Position numbers and translations under genes: made by a program. Under the pieces are notes generated by a model that did not search any database, was not told where the DNA came from, and saw only the letters and a program-made list of their open reading frames with translations. Shown here in pieces: positions 22,719 through 32,042 of a stretch of DNA of 64,000 nucleotides. Position 1 is the stretch's first letter. Every line of letters starts with the position of its first letter. The stretch is taken from positions 2,815,001-2,879,000 of the forward strand of contig JAQFVV010006306.1 of assembly GCA_028023455.1 (NCBI GenBank), in the 5' to 3' direction. Source of the DNA: Epiperipatus broadwayi (taxonomy: Eukaryota > Onychophora > Udeonychophora > Euonychophora > Peripatidae).

Positions 22719-23672
22719 TTATAAAGTCCATATTTTAGAAATATTAAAACAAGAATCCTTTCTATTAATAGCATTAGGATTACCAGCTATAAAACAAGCT
22801 TCTTTAACCTTACGCTTTATGTCATTCTTCTCCGTACACACTAATTTTGCCTCTACTGGTTGACATAAGTGTCCAGCCTTATTTTCATGTTCCACAAACA
22901 CTGAATTTCCCAAAAATTTAGTTTTAGTACGATGATATAAATATTTATGCTGTGACACTCTATTTAAAATATTGGTTTTAGTTTCACCATAATAAATAGA
23001 ACCACAATCTTTATGAGGACAAGAAACACTATAAACCACATGCTGAGTTAAGTTAGATTCAATTTTAAATTTTGAATTGTTAATCAATCTATTCGTATTT
23101 GGAGGTGAATGAAAAATTACTTGAAAATCTGGAGATAACTTATTAATTAACTGTTTTGCAATAGAATGAATAAATGGTAAAACTATACGAGGTTTTTCAA
23201 TCTTGTCAGGTTTAAACTGCAAATTATGTAAAAATTTTACAACTCTATTGTTAATAATTGAACGTTTATGTCCAAGTTTGACTAAGTCCTCAATAAAACA
23301 AATAAGATTTTCTTTCCTATGTGCCTCAAATTTGCAAAGATGGTGGTTTCTATATAAAAATGAATTCAAAGATGCCAACTTGTGCACTTGGGGAGAGTAT
23401 GAATGTGGATGAATTAAACCCCTAACTTCAATAGGTTTCACAAACATACGGTAGTCCAAATGATCCTCTGTTCTATGCACAATAATATCTAAATATTTCA
23501 CTTCCTGTAATGCATCTTCCCAATTTATCGTAAGATTTAAACTGGTAGCCTCATGAATACTACTTTGAATCTCCAAAATGATATTTTCAGGAGCCACAAT
23601 AAATATATCATCTACATATCTAGTGTAGATAATATCTGGTACAGAGTTAATAAATGTAGGAATAATACTACG
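22719..23672 (-). pseudogene. Inverted partial PLE ORF (RT end plus endonuclease)
   Basis: This is the left arm's copy of residues R447 to the stop of the intact ORF, in one open frame to the stop at 22719-22721. It includes the YVDD box and the full GIY-YIG domain. Compared with the plus copy I find one amino-acid difference (I for V in the KND-KRK stretch). It has no plausible start of its own: the ATG-like beginning at 23597 is really GTG. It is a structural by-product of PLE insertion and is not expected to be a gene, though a transcript in this direction could encode an endonuclease fragment. Confidence 0.85.
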
Positions 23673-23753
23673 TGAAAAAGCTTCAGCAAGTTAATTTTTA
23701 ATTTTTTTAATTTATTGATTTTTGTTGAAGTATATACATACATTCTTTTCATT

Positions 23754-26045
23754 ATGGATTTTATATATTATAAGCAAGTATTGCGTATCGGTTTGTCAAT
23801 TAATATGTTTCAACAACGTATTACGTTTTTGAAAAAGTGTGAAGAATTCAAGATAATCCCGAACTGTTGCAGAGTTAAAATTGATAGATCTATTTATAAT
23901 TTTGATAAAATCAAGATGCAATTGCAGCGCCAACTGCTCGTATCAATTATTAAAGGTTGTAAGAGGGCATTACGTAGGGAGAAAAGAAGGTGGTCTATTA
24001 TTTCTGTACGTGGTATTATTCCACAATTTATTTTGAACAAATTTAAGAAGAATGAGGATATGCTTGTTAAAAGATTTGAGTTAAAACTTAAGTTTCTTGC
24101 ATATAAGCAAAATATTGTTTTACCATCTGCGGTTGAAAACAAATTTGTGAATCTGTCTGGTGTAAATATTCCGGAGGATGTTAAGTATGTTTTAGAACGA
24201 GGTCCTAAATTTATTGGAGGTCAATGGGCAAAGCCGAAGATTGAGCTGATTGCGGATGTTGAAGCTTCATTATTAAATAATCCCCTTAGAGATGTTTGTG
24301 TTGGTAATATAGTGAAGATTATTAATAATAGAAATCTCAACAATAATAATTTGAATTGGAATAAGTGCATATCGCATACAAAACAATTTATGTGTGAGCA
24401 TGATATTGTTTGCATGAAAGAAGATAAGGGGAACAGGTTTGTTTTGATGAAAGAGGAGGAATTTGCGGATAAAATTTTTATGCAAATTGATAAATTAAAG
24501 TTTAAAAAGATTGAAAGATTTAATTGTAAGCTTAATCGCGAGAAATTTATTGCTAGTGTTTTACGTAAAGAAAAAGAGAAAGCATTAACAAAATTAGAGT
24601 ATTTTAAAGTTTACCCGTCTGCATCATCCCTTCCTAGAATTTTTGCAAATGTTAAATTACATAAACGAGATAGGCCTTTACGTTTAATGATGGATTTTGG
24701 TAGTGTACATTATTTTGAAACTTCTGTTTTGATTAATCGTTGGTTGATTGATGCTATAGGTTTTGGGTTGTTTACAGTCAATTCATCGTTTAAATTTATT
24801 GATGTTATTAAAGATGCTAAAATTAATTCTAATTTTAAATCGGCAGCGCTGGATGTTATGGAATTGTATGGGTCCATTGATCGTAAGCAGTCAATAGATA
24901 TAGTCAAGTTATCTTTACTTGATAAAGTCTTTCCATCTAATAAAGTTGACTTTATTGTTGGATTTTTGACTTGGCTGGATGAAAATTTAGTGGCTACATT
25001 TAAAGATTCTTGTTTTCAAATGATGAATGGTTGGCCTATGGGACTTCCTCTTAGTGGAATTCTTTCTAGTATAGTTTTAGACCATTTTGAACGTAGTATT
25101 ATTCCTACATTTATTAACTCTGTACCAGATATTATCTACACTAGATATGTAGATGATATATTTATTGTGGCTCCTGAAAATATCATTTTGGAGATTCAAA
25201 GTAGTATTCATGAGGCTACCAGTTTAAATCTTACGATAAATTGGGAAGATGCATTACAGGAAGTGAAATATTTAGATATTATTGTGCATAGAACAGAGGA
25301 TCATTTGGACTACCGTATGTTTGTGAAACCTATTGAAGTTAGGGGTTTAATTCATCCGCATTCATACTCTCCCCAAGTGCACAAGTTGGCATCTTTGAAT
25401 TCATTTTTATATAGAAACCACCATCTTTGCAAATTTGAGGCACATAGGAAAGAAAATCTTATTTGTTTTATTGAGGACTTAGTCAAACTTGGACATAAAC
25501 GTTCAATTATTAACAATAGAGTTGTAAAATTTTTACATAATTTGCAGTTTAAACCTGACAAGATTGAAAAACCTCGTATAGTTTTACCATTTATTCATTC
25601 TATTGCAAAACAGTTAATTAATAAGTTATCTCCAGATTTTCAAGTAATTTTTCATTCACCTCCAAATACGAATAGATTGATTAACAATTCAAAATTTAAA
25701 ATTGAATCTAACTTAACTCAGCATGTGGTTTATAGTGTTTCTTGTCCTCATAAAGATTGTGGTTCTATTTATTATGGTGAAACTAAAACCAATATTTTAA
25801 ATAGAGTGTCACAGCATAAATATTTATATCATCGTACTAAAACTAAATTTTTGGGAAATTCAGTGTTTGTGGAACATGAAAATAAGGCTGGACACTTATG
25901 TCAACCAGTAGAGGCAAAATTAGTGTGTACGGAGAAGAATGACGTAAAGCGTAAGGTTAAAGAAGCTTGTTTTATAGCTGGTAATCCTAATGCTATTAAT
26001 AGAAAGGATTCTTGTTTTAATATTTCTAAAATATGGACTTTATAA
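23754..26045 (+). CDS. Penelope-like reverse transcriptase / GIY-YIG endonuclease, intact
   Basis: A 763-residue frame from ATG at 23754; the frame is open further upstream but starts there with TTG inside the terminal repeat. RT signatures in order: a VKLHKRDRPLRLM segment ahead of motif A, motif A with D367 (ALDVMELYGSID), motif B GWPMGLPLSG at 426-435, catalytic YVDD at 465-468, then YLDIIV. The endonuclease has a CPHKDC pair at 664-669 directly before GSIYYGET (GIY-YIG), R684 in NRVSQHK and E737 in VKEA. The protein nicks DNA and copies element RNA at the site. All catalytic residues are present. The CxxxxC before GIY-YIG recalls Neptune-type PLEs, but clade is unproven. No introns were needed. 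Confidence 0.92.
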   Translation: MDFIYYKQVLRIGLSINMFQQRITFLKKCEEFKIIPNCCRVKIDRSIYNFDKIKMQLQRQLLVSIIKGCKRALRREKRRWSIISVRGIIPQFILNKFKKNEDMLVKRFELKLKFLAYKQNIVLPSAVENKFVNLSGVNIPEDVKYVLERGPKFIGGQWAKPKIELIADVEASLLNNPLRDVCVGNIVKIINNRNLNNNNLNWNKCISHTKQFMCEHDIVCMKEDKGNRFVLMKEEEFADKIFMQIDKLKFKKIERFNCKLNREKFIASVLRKEKEKALTKLEYFKVYPSASSLPRIFANVKLHKRDRPLRLMMDFGSVHYFETSVLINRWLIDAIGFGLFTVNSSFKFIDVIKDAKINSNFKSAALDVMELYGSIDRKQSIDIVKLSLLDKVFPSNKVDFIVGFLTWLDENLVATFKDSCFQMMNGWPMGLPLSGILSSIVLDHFERSIIPTFINSVPDIIYTRYVDDIFIVAPENIILEIQSSIHEATSLNLTINWEDALQEVKYLDIIVHRTEDHLDYRMFVKPIEVRGLIHPHSYSPQVHKLASLNSFLYRNHHLCKFEAHRKENLICFIEDLVKLGHKRSIINNRVVKFLHNLQFKPDKIEKPRIVLPFIHSIAKQLINKLSPDFQVIFHSPPNTNRLINNSKFKIESNLTQHVVYSVSCPHKDCGSIYYGETKTNILNRVSQHKYLYHRTKTKFLGNSVFVEHENKAGHLCQPVEAKLVCTEKNDVKRKVKEACFIAGNPNAINRKDSCFNISKIWTL

Positions 26046-26159
26046 TATTTATTTATTTATATTGTATTTTATTTATTTATTTAGAGTTAGTTTACATATT
26101 ATTTGAGATATGCATTTTGCTTGTGAATAAGTGTTTATATTTTGTATTTGTTTTGTATT

Positions 26160-26204
26160 GAGCTATGATTATGGAGGCTTAAGTCCCCTGAAAGCGCTCA
26201 GCTT
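26160..26204 (+). ncRNA. Hammerhead-shaped fold with altered core, right end
   Basis: In the 3' UTR of the PLE: stem I GAGCT (26160-26164) with AGCTT (26200-26204), stem II about 26173-26189, GAA at 26190-26192, palindrome AGCGCT at 26193-26198 and C at 26199. The core box reads ATGATTA. The scaffold fits a type I hammerhead; the core does not. Confidence 0.45.
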
Positions 26205-26549
26205 TATTGTTATAATTTTATATTTAAAGCTTCAGCAACTGTGTTTTATCACAGTTAATTTTTAATAAATGTAAAATTGAATTGGAATATTTTTGACTAA
26301 AAGGAATTATACCTATGCGTTTCAAAAAAAAAGTGTGATAATGGACAAATAGTAGTAGACTTACAAAAATTATTTATGAGTAACTTAAGCGTCATTTTTA
26401 TGAGAGAGGCAAGCTCTCTTTATGTTATAAGGTTTATTTCAGATAAAACAGTAGCAAATTCTCCATACAGTAGGACCACCCAGTGCAAGCCTTAAGAATC
26501 AATGGATGCAAGAAGCTTTGTGCATAAAATACCCATCTAGTGCCTACTT

Positions 26550-26598
26550 ATCCAATATCTCCTGACTAGGTTCTAGCTTGTGGGTTTTGTCAGTGAGG
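26550..26598 (-). ncRNA. Hammerhead remnant, family A
   Basis: Core box CTGACAA (G8 changed) and GAACC for GAAAC. Inactive by inspection. Confidence 0.5.
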
Positions 26599-26629
26599 TA
26601 AAAAGTGGTTGCTGGTGCAGTGCTCTCAG

Positions 26630-26688
26630 ATCCAAGTCTCCTCATTGATGAAGGCCACAAACTAGAAACTAATCTGGAGATATTGGAT
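26630..26688 (+). ncRNA. Hammerhead, family A, one core change
   Basis: Stem I, GAAAC and stem II are present, but C3 is T (TTGATGA) and the triplet reads ATC. Probably inactive. Confidence 0.6.
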
Positions 26689-27084
26689 AAGCAGGCATTA
26701 GATCAAGATTTTATATGCAAATCTTCTTAAACCAATTGATTACTAAGGTTTGTGCTATGAGGTGTGTTACTGTATGGAGAGTTTGCTATTATTTTAACAG
26801 TTTATTTAAACATAGGAAATGGTTATCATGAGATGTTTTAATGGTTTTATACTAATCCTGTTCATAGGATGATGGTGACTATGGTTTTTAAAAAACCAGA
26901 GATACCAAAATGTTTTGATACTAAACTAGTTCAGATTTATATGACTACACAAACAAATGAGATTGAATTGAAAACGTTATTGTTTTTGCATCCTGGGCAC
27001 ATAGATTTATAGTTAATTAAATAGATAAAAAGTTGTTACTGGTGGTTTGTATTGGATCATAGGATCTAGGTGCAGTACTCTCAA

Positions 27085-27142
27085 AGGCAAGGCTTCTTAC
27101 TGATGAAAGCCACAAGCTAGGAAGTTGTCTGAGGATATTGGA
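27085..27142 (+). ncRNA. Hammerhead remnant, family A
   Basis: CTGATGA is intact and the triplet is GTC, but the GAAAC segment reads GGAAG so A15.1 and stem III are lost. Activity unlikely. Confidence 0.5.
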
Positions 27143-27225
27143 TTGAATATGCACTAGGTAAGGATTTTATGCACAAATCTTTTTGCAACTTTTTGATTAC
27201 TATGGCTTGCACTGGATGGCACTAC

Positions 27226-27305
27226 TAACAGGTTTCTCTGGGCATAATTGCTGAGAGATTCTTGACTTCGTTTAAGGAGAAACCACAGTACATCACATGC
27301 TATTT
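27226..27305 (+). repeat. LINE 3' UTR fragment
   Basis: Matches 42712-42786 downstream of the LINE C-terminus at 42.4-42.7 kb, with shared tttctctgggcata and ctgagagattc. A 3' fragment of the same LINE family, lying at the end of a family A element. Confidence 0.6.
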
Positions 27306-27309
27306 TAAC

Positions 27310-28875
27310 AGGTTATGTAAAGATAGGAAAAAGAATTCATGTGATGTTTATTTCAAGTACTATAAAGAGGTATGTTTTTTATTGCTTTTGTTGGGTGATG
27401 TGATTAAGGATGGAATTTTGTGAAAAATTATGCGTGATGTTGAAGTCATTGTAAAATAAAATTTACTGCGTCTGTTATTAAAATCATTGTTAAAATTTCA
27501 ACTGATCAGAATCGATGATCAATACAGTATATTTGTGGAACACCTATATTGCAAAACTCATCATTAATATTTTGTTTATTGTCTCCACCCTCCCCCTTCT
27601 TCTAGAATTTGAGTGGCTGTATTTATTTATGAACGTTTGCTCATGACGTAACTTCATTTATTATTAATAGAAGACTTCAAAATATAGCTTTAAAAAATTT
27701 GTAATTTTAAAATATGATAAAAATTCAAAATCTTAAAGATTCTATCGTATAAAGAATCTTGCATTTACTTTATAGAATTATAAATAACAATAATTAATTA
27801 AATTTTAAGGATTAATGTTTAGATTTATAGTACCGTTTTAATATGATAATTTTAGTAATAAAGTTAAAATTTAAATCTCTGTTATGAAGTTAAAATTCTG
27901 TAAAGATTGATGTTGAATAAATTGTTGTAGAGTTTAATTAAATCTTGCAGTGCATCAAAAAATAAATGTTTACTTTCTCAATAATTTTAATTAGAACACT
28001 AAAAAAGAAAAAAAGTGACTTCATTGCCGTATATATTATAGTTAAACAAAGTTACTAATATACATATATAAAAAAATAAACGAATATAAGTATATAACAT
28101 AGATATTATATAATGAAATATTACAGGAATAAATCTTTGGTGCAAAACAATATTTGTTTTTCTGAGCCTGGCTTTCAGTAGAAAGTACCTTTGTCGAAGT
28201 ACGTTAAAATGATGATGACCCAGGGTGCATACCAGTTGAGCTTTATCATCATCCTTGATGTTATCTTTAATAAAAGAATAATATTTGAAATTAAATAATA
28301 TTTAAAAAAGACGATTTTCTTTTGTTTTTATTTTCGCATTACAAAAAACACATCAAAATTAACGGCCCGGGAATGATCATATTTTATAGTTTAAGCGTGA
28401 AAAGTGCGCCATCGAGTGGGATATAGTAGTTATTCGACGACAACTAAAATGTTGCCTGCTCTAGTACTGCTTCTCCACTATGTATTTCACAGCATTATAG
28501 ATGATACACATTATTATCCTTTTCTCTCTCTTTTATAAGGTAGTAATTATGTATTTGTTAATTTTTATGTGCTGATTGTTACAACTGTCAGATTAATGGG
28601 AAAGATCTCAAAAGTAACAAGTAAGGATAATAAATGCGTTTCTTTCAACATATTGATACAGTTGGTTACTTTATCTTATATATACAGTACCATTTTCGAT
28701 TTAAATTATAGAGGCATTTTATCTGAAATATTTTAAAGAAATATAATTAGTTATAGAATATAATTGGTGTTATGTTTGAAGATATAATAAAATGTACATT
28801 AATCCAAAAATTAGTTATTATAATTCAATACATATATTATGAAAACTGTAGACAAGAATTGTTATAGTTAGTTAC
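27310..28875. other. No recognised feature
   Basis: AT-rich with no supported gene. It may contain single-copy host DNA. Confidence 0.4.
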
Positions 28876-28877
28876 AA

Positions 28878-29201
28878 TTATAAATTTATTTAAACGCACA
28901 TTGATTACGTAAGTAATATTTACTAAGGCTGTAATCTCAAGAATAGGCGCTAAAATGTGATAGTAGGGGCCTCTACAGGTCTTAATCACAAGCTTACGTT
29001 TTGGAAGTATTGAATAGCTTCACGCTCTCAGATCTAACCACTTCAGCTTCACCTATTTATATATAAAGTAGGTTGAAGTAAAGAAGGGGCTCCCCTCTTT
29101 TCTTCCAAAACATAAGCTTGTGGTTAAGACCTGTAGAGGTCCCTACTATCATTTTTACGTACATATTCTTAAGGTTACAGCCTTAGTAAATATTACTTAT
29201 A
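28878..29201. mobile_element. Palindromic MITE P1
   Basis: Arms of about 100 bp (28908-29007 and 29101-29201) are reverse complements over a 93-bp loop; the outer ends include gtaagtaatatttactaagg and its complement. The left side matches 18861-18981. No coding capacity; superfamily unknown. Confidence 0.7.
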
Positions 29202-29489
29202 CTTAGCTACATAAAAATATGAACAAGATATAATTATAGACATATTTGCAGTTAGCCTGCACCACTGTAATTTTTAGACAACTAATACAATTGTTTTTTA
29301 AAAAATCATGCGTTTTTTTTTTTGTTCACCTTGTAAAAGAGATTGCACATATTTTATATTTATTGATGAATTATTTATCTGTAATCAAAAATGAATATCT
29401 GGTTTTTACTTGTAACTAATTTATGAATAAACTTCTCTTAAAAGTGTAGTAAATAAGGATCACTGCGAGGAAATAAAGTCATATATCAT

Positions 29490-29566
29490 GTGACTTAATT
29501 TAATAAGCTTGTATTACAAATATTGTAACACTTGTATACAAGCTTATTAAATTAAGTCATTTGATG
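29490..29566. repeat. Short inverted repeat
   Basis: gacttaatttaataagcttg and its reverse complement lie about 25 bp apart, forming a hairpin of about 25 pairs. Confidence 0.6.
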
Positions 29567-29579
29567 TTTTTGCTCTTAA

Positions 29580-29870
29580 GGCTTTGGCCTTTATATTGTG
29601 TAAGCTATTAATATATGGTGTATCTGAACTTGGTTCAGTCGCACATGGTTATTTAAGTTAGATAGTTGGATTTGAAAACATATGGATATCTGAAAATTTC
29701 AGATTTTCTGCTTAATAATTAACCATTAGATAAAGTGCTGGGCTTGACATGGCATTTTAAATCTAATACTTGAATATCCTAGCACCTTATTGATGAAAGC
29801 CAGCAGCTGGAAACTGATCTGAGGATAGGGATATTCTGGAAAGTTTTAAGAGCTATTGGCACACCCTTTA
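29580..29870 (+). repeat. Degenerate family A segment
   Basis: It keeps family A interior phrases (ctgaacttggttcag, then ttggatttgaaaac) and a decayed hammerhead, but no terminal repeats. Confidence 0.5.
29776..29830 (+). ncRNA. Hammerhead remnant, family A-like
   Basis: TTGATGA, a stem II of AGC/GCT, GAAAC and TGATC before TGAGG. C3 is T. Inactive by inspection. Confidence 0.45.
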
Positions 29871-30265
29871 TATAATATAATAATTAAGGACCAAAATAAA
29901 TTTCTAATAAAAATAAAGACATAAAAGATAATAAAAAAATAATTGTGGAAAAATTAAAAATTTTCTGATCCATAGAGACATTTAATAGCTAAAATAAAAA
30001 TAGGCTTATCTCTAGAAGAATAGGACTATGGATAGAGAAAAAATACAGAATGTAAATATTCTGAATATTTTGCTGACTGTTATTATTTTATGGAAGTCTT
30101 AGAACCAGTAATATATATAATATTTAAATACAAGTATTATATATACTTAAGCTAGATGTAATTAGAGGGTATTTGAACTCAGACTGTCAATCTCCCTTTA
30201 TTCACCCACTCCATCTTATATGACCAGTATACATGATCACACACATGTGGAAAAGATAAAATGTC

Positions 30266-30310
30266 TCTAATATATGTATTTCATGCTGAACCAGCACTCG
30301 TCATTTGATT
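30266..30310 (-). ncRNA. Hammerhead remnant, family C
   Basis: ATGACGA replaces CTGANGA (C3 lost); stem II gtgctg/cagcat and GAAA remain. Confidence 0.55.
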
Positions 30311-30819
30311 CGGATCATCATCTCCCACATATACATACATATGCTCAGTTATTATTATTAAATCTTCAAACTTTAATGAACAGGTTTCAATTTTCTCCTC
30401 TCTCCAACTCACCATCCATACTATTTAAAATCTGATAATGCCATGTTCAAATCCCTTGTTTGCCAGTGCTTTTATTGTCATACCCATGATGACTGCAAGT
30501 TATTCTAGCCCCCTCATATGTAGGACCATAAGCCCATTTAAATACACAGAAGAGGGATGGGCAGAATACTGGCTAGATATGTAATATTTAAATGCAAGTA
30601 TAGTATATATATACTTAAGCTAGATGTCAGAATGACTTGCGGGGTATGACAATAAAAAAACTGGCATACAAGGGATTTGAACATGGCACCATCAGATTTT
30701 CAATGATATGGGCAGCAAAATGTACAACGAAGAAGATTGAAGCCTGAGCATTAAAGTTTGATGATTTGATATCTTAATACTAACTGAACATACATATGTG
30801 TGGGAGATGATTATTCGAA

Positions 30820-30861
30820 CCAACTGATGAGTGCTGGTTCAGCATAAAATACATATGTTGG
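30820..30861 (+). ncRNA. Hammerhead remnant, family C
   Basis: CCAA, CTGATGA and a six-pair stem II (gtgctg/cagcat) are intact, but G12 is A and the base at 17 is G. Inactive by inspection. Confidence 0.6.
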
Positions 30862-30999
30862 AGATCATTTATCTGTTAGACATGGTCATGGGTATTGATT
30901 GTATAAGATGGATGACTAAAGGGAGCTTGAAAGTCTGAGTTCAAATACCCTTTAATTATATATATATATATATACTATCTAAGTTGTGTGTAAATTAAT

Positions 31000-31860
31000 A
31001 TTCTTATATTATATTCACAGAGTAACATTGTGCATTGACTAAATATAAATCACTAGGGTTTCCAGTACTGAAGAGTTTCTCTAAAACCAGTATTTCAGGA
31101 CTGATATCAATACTGAAACCAGAAATTCTGGTATCTTCGATATTCAAAAGAAGTCTTATTTTATTCAATTTAACAAGAAAAACATAAGCAAAAGAATAAA
31201 ATTCTTTCATGAAAATAATGTTTTAAAAAATAGGCTTTTTTTATATCGATTCTGTCATCCAAAAGCACTGACTGAATTTTTGTTAATATTTGATTGAAAA
31301 AAATGCCGATAGTAGATATCTACCAAGAGCATCTGATTACATTTGGGGGAGTGACAGAATGAAGACCAAATCAGACAATATTGATGTTCTTGAGAAATAA
31401 AAACAAGGATTTTTTTGTAAAAATGTTTGTGCCCCCCCCCCCTTCAGCTCCATTTAGAAAAGATATATATGTTCCACATTGCTCCAATTAGCAAAGATAT
31501 ATATGTTCCACATTGCTCCGATTATGTGATTTTGAATACAAAAACATTTGTTGATCAACATAATGGAGTCCAAAGATTTAACCTATTCTTTTCATGGATT
31601 CTAATTCAACTTTGAAAAAAAAGTCATACAATTGGATCTGATAAAAGTTGAAAAGTATATCGTAATTACCACGGTAATTTTACTTCAAGTTTTGACTAAA
31701 AACGGTAATGATAATATGAAATTACCATATAGAAAAACATGGTCATTTTTCAAGAATCTATCGTTTAGCTTAAATTTTTTGTTATATTTTACAGCAAAAA
31801 AATAATACCGTTTATAAAACTAAATTACTCTGATAAAAGCTTTTTAAAATGTTTTAAATC
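31000..31860. other. No recognised gene; C run and small tandem repeat
   Basis: Contains a run of 11 C at 31432-31442 and two tandem copies of a 36-bp unit with gatatatatgttccacattg at about 31460-31522. Otherwise AT-rich with nothing recognised. Confidence 0.5.
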
Positions 31861-31861
31861 T

Positions 31862-31918
31862 GGTGTAAAATTCCAAGAATTTTATAAATAATTTATAAAA
31901 TTCTTGAAATTTTACACT
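31862..31918. repeat. Short inverted repeat
   Basis: ggtgtaaaattccaagaatt and its near complement pair to form a hairpin around ataaataattta. Confidence 0.55.
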
Positions 31919-32042
31919 TACTTCAAAATATGATCAATACCAAAATACTGTTTTTATTGGTTTGGTATTTTCAATATTTCAGTATTGAATTTTCTTCGTT
32001 GATACTGGCATATCGGTATTGGTAGCAGCGATATTGGAAATC

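Larger units (their letters stand above)
22456..26278 (+). mobile_element. Complete Penelope-like element with 13-bp TSD
   Basis: Target duplication taaatgtaaaatt lies at 22456-22468 and 26266-26278. The element between (22469-26265) has an inverted left arm of about 1.2 kb (22469-23673) that copies the 3' part of the ORF and the 3' UTR. A short junction at 23674-23700 leads into the full-length plus copy. The left end carries about 30 bp (tatgtatatacttcaac onward) absent from the right end, matching the one-sided extension known for Penelope. The arms differ at only a handful of bases, so insertion was recent. Confidence 0.9.
26443..27240. mobile_element. Family A hammerhead element
   Basis: The left end ctccatacagtaggaccacc and inverted partner blocks near 26750 and 27200 enclose one minus-strand and two plus-strand hammerheads. 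The order is left arm, inverted right arm, then a second right-arm segment, like a partial tandem. No protein. Confidence 0.65.
30120..30965. mobile_element. Family C hammerhead element, inverted pair
   Basis: A minus-oriented copy (about 30160-30490) and a plus-oriented copy (about 30590-30960) are reverse complements over much of their length, each with a hammerhead. Outer segments read agggtatttgaactcagac and its complement. No protein. Layout matches families A, B and D. Confidence 0.65.

Noticed and set aside
22719-23597. A separate 292-residue minus-strand gene
   Set aside because: It is the inverted arm of the PLE; the apparent start codon is GTG in the middle of the RT domain and the sequence is a near-identical copy of the plus-strand C-terminus.
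23715-23753. PLE start at 23715
   Set aside because: The frame opens there with TTG, not ATG, and lies in the terminal extension. The first ATG is at 23754.
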